A stretch of DNA of 23,299 nucleotides from CAJXZP01 sp963974475. Lineage in GTDB: Bacteria > Bacteroidota > Bacteroidia > Flavobacteriales_G > Salibacteraceae. A model generated the notes under the pieces. It made no database searches, had not been told where the DNA came from, and worked only from the letters and a program-made list of their open reading frames with translations. Positions within the stretch are counted from its first letter, which is position 1, and every line of letters begins with the position of its first letter. The stretch covers positions 1 through 23,299 of the forward strand of contig CAXBCR010000037.1 in NCBI GenBank assembly GCA_963974475.1, read 5' to 3'. Of the stretch, positions 23,245 through 23,299 are shown one piece after another. The translations under genes were made by a program, and so were the position numbers.

Positions 23245-23299
23245 ACAATTCTCCTCTTTTCCCAAAAAAAAATAATTACTTTAAGGTAACGTTTTTGTA

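Overview
The window looks like a chromosomal segment of a Bacteroidota bacterium, most likely a Flavobacteriales-like organism. The evidence is low GC content, a large secreted protein with a type IX secretion sorting domain, lipoprotein-free signal peptides ending in SQ/AQ, weak Shine-Dalgarno sequences, and several promoters with the Bacteroidetes -7 box TAnnTTTG. The species cannot be read from the sequence.

Left part (1-9539): a secreted tyrosine/dual-specificity phosphatase (142-687); an AAA+ ATPase with a DUF4143 C-terminus (831-1979) preceded by three palindrome-containing repeats at an exact 32-bp period; then, on the minus strand, a two-gene amidohydrolase operon (6359 to 2023) and a 1021-residue surface protein with a lamin-tail domain and T9SS sorting domain (9539 to 6474), ended by a clear hairpin terminator.

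Middle (9615-11512): a compact tail-to-tail type II restriction-modification pair, made of a putative PD-(D/E)XK endonuclease (+) and a C5-cytosine methyltransferase (-). The endonuclease promoter has its -7 box framed exactly by an 8-bp inverted repeat, next to a second 7+1+7 dyad.

Central right (11648-21819): a Wzz-like and an O-antigen ligase/polymerase-like membrane protein, a convergent sulfotransferase, and then a tightly packed plus-strand operon: nucleotidyltransferase-fold protein, B12-binding radical SAM enzyme, class I methyltransferase, second B12-type radical SAM enzyme, a previously unlisted 29-residue small ORF, third B12-type radical SAM-like enzyme, and an NPPY-type methyltransferase. 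Almost every junction is a stop/start overlap, and the small ORF fills the only apparent gap. The operon starts from a promoter carrying a perfect 16-bp palindrome. It looks like a dedicated modification pathway (methylation or other radical chemistry on a peptide, glycan or lipid). The substrate is unknown; the small peptide is one candidate, and a surface glycan made with the Wzz/Wzy-like pair is another.

Right end (21914-23299): a 56-residue single-span membrane protein on the minus strand, a frameshifted C-terminal remnant of a tyrosine recombinase, an antitoxin-PIN toxin pair, and a structured intergenic element that resembles the one at the left edge of the window. This end looks like accessory DNA with integration scars.
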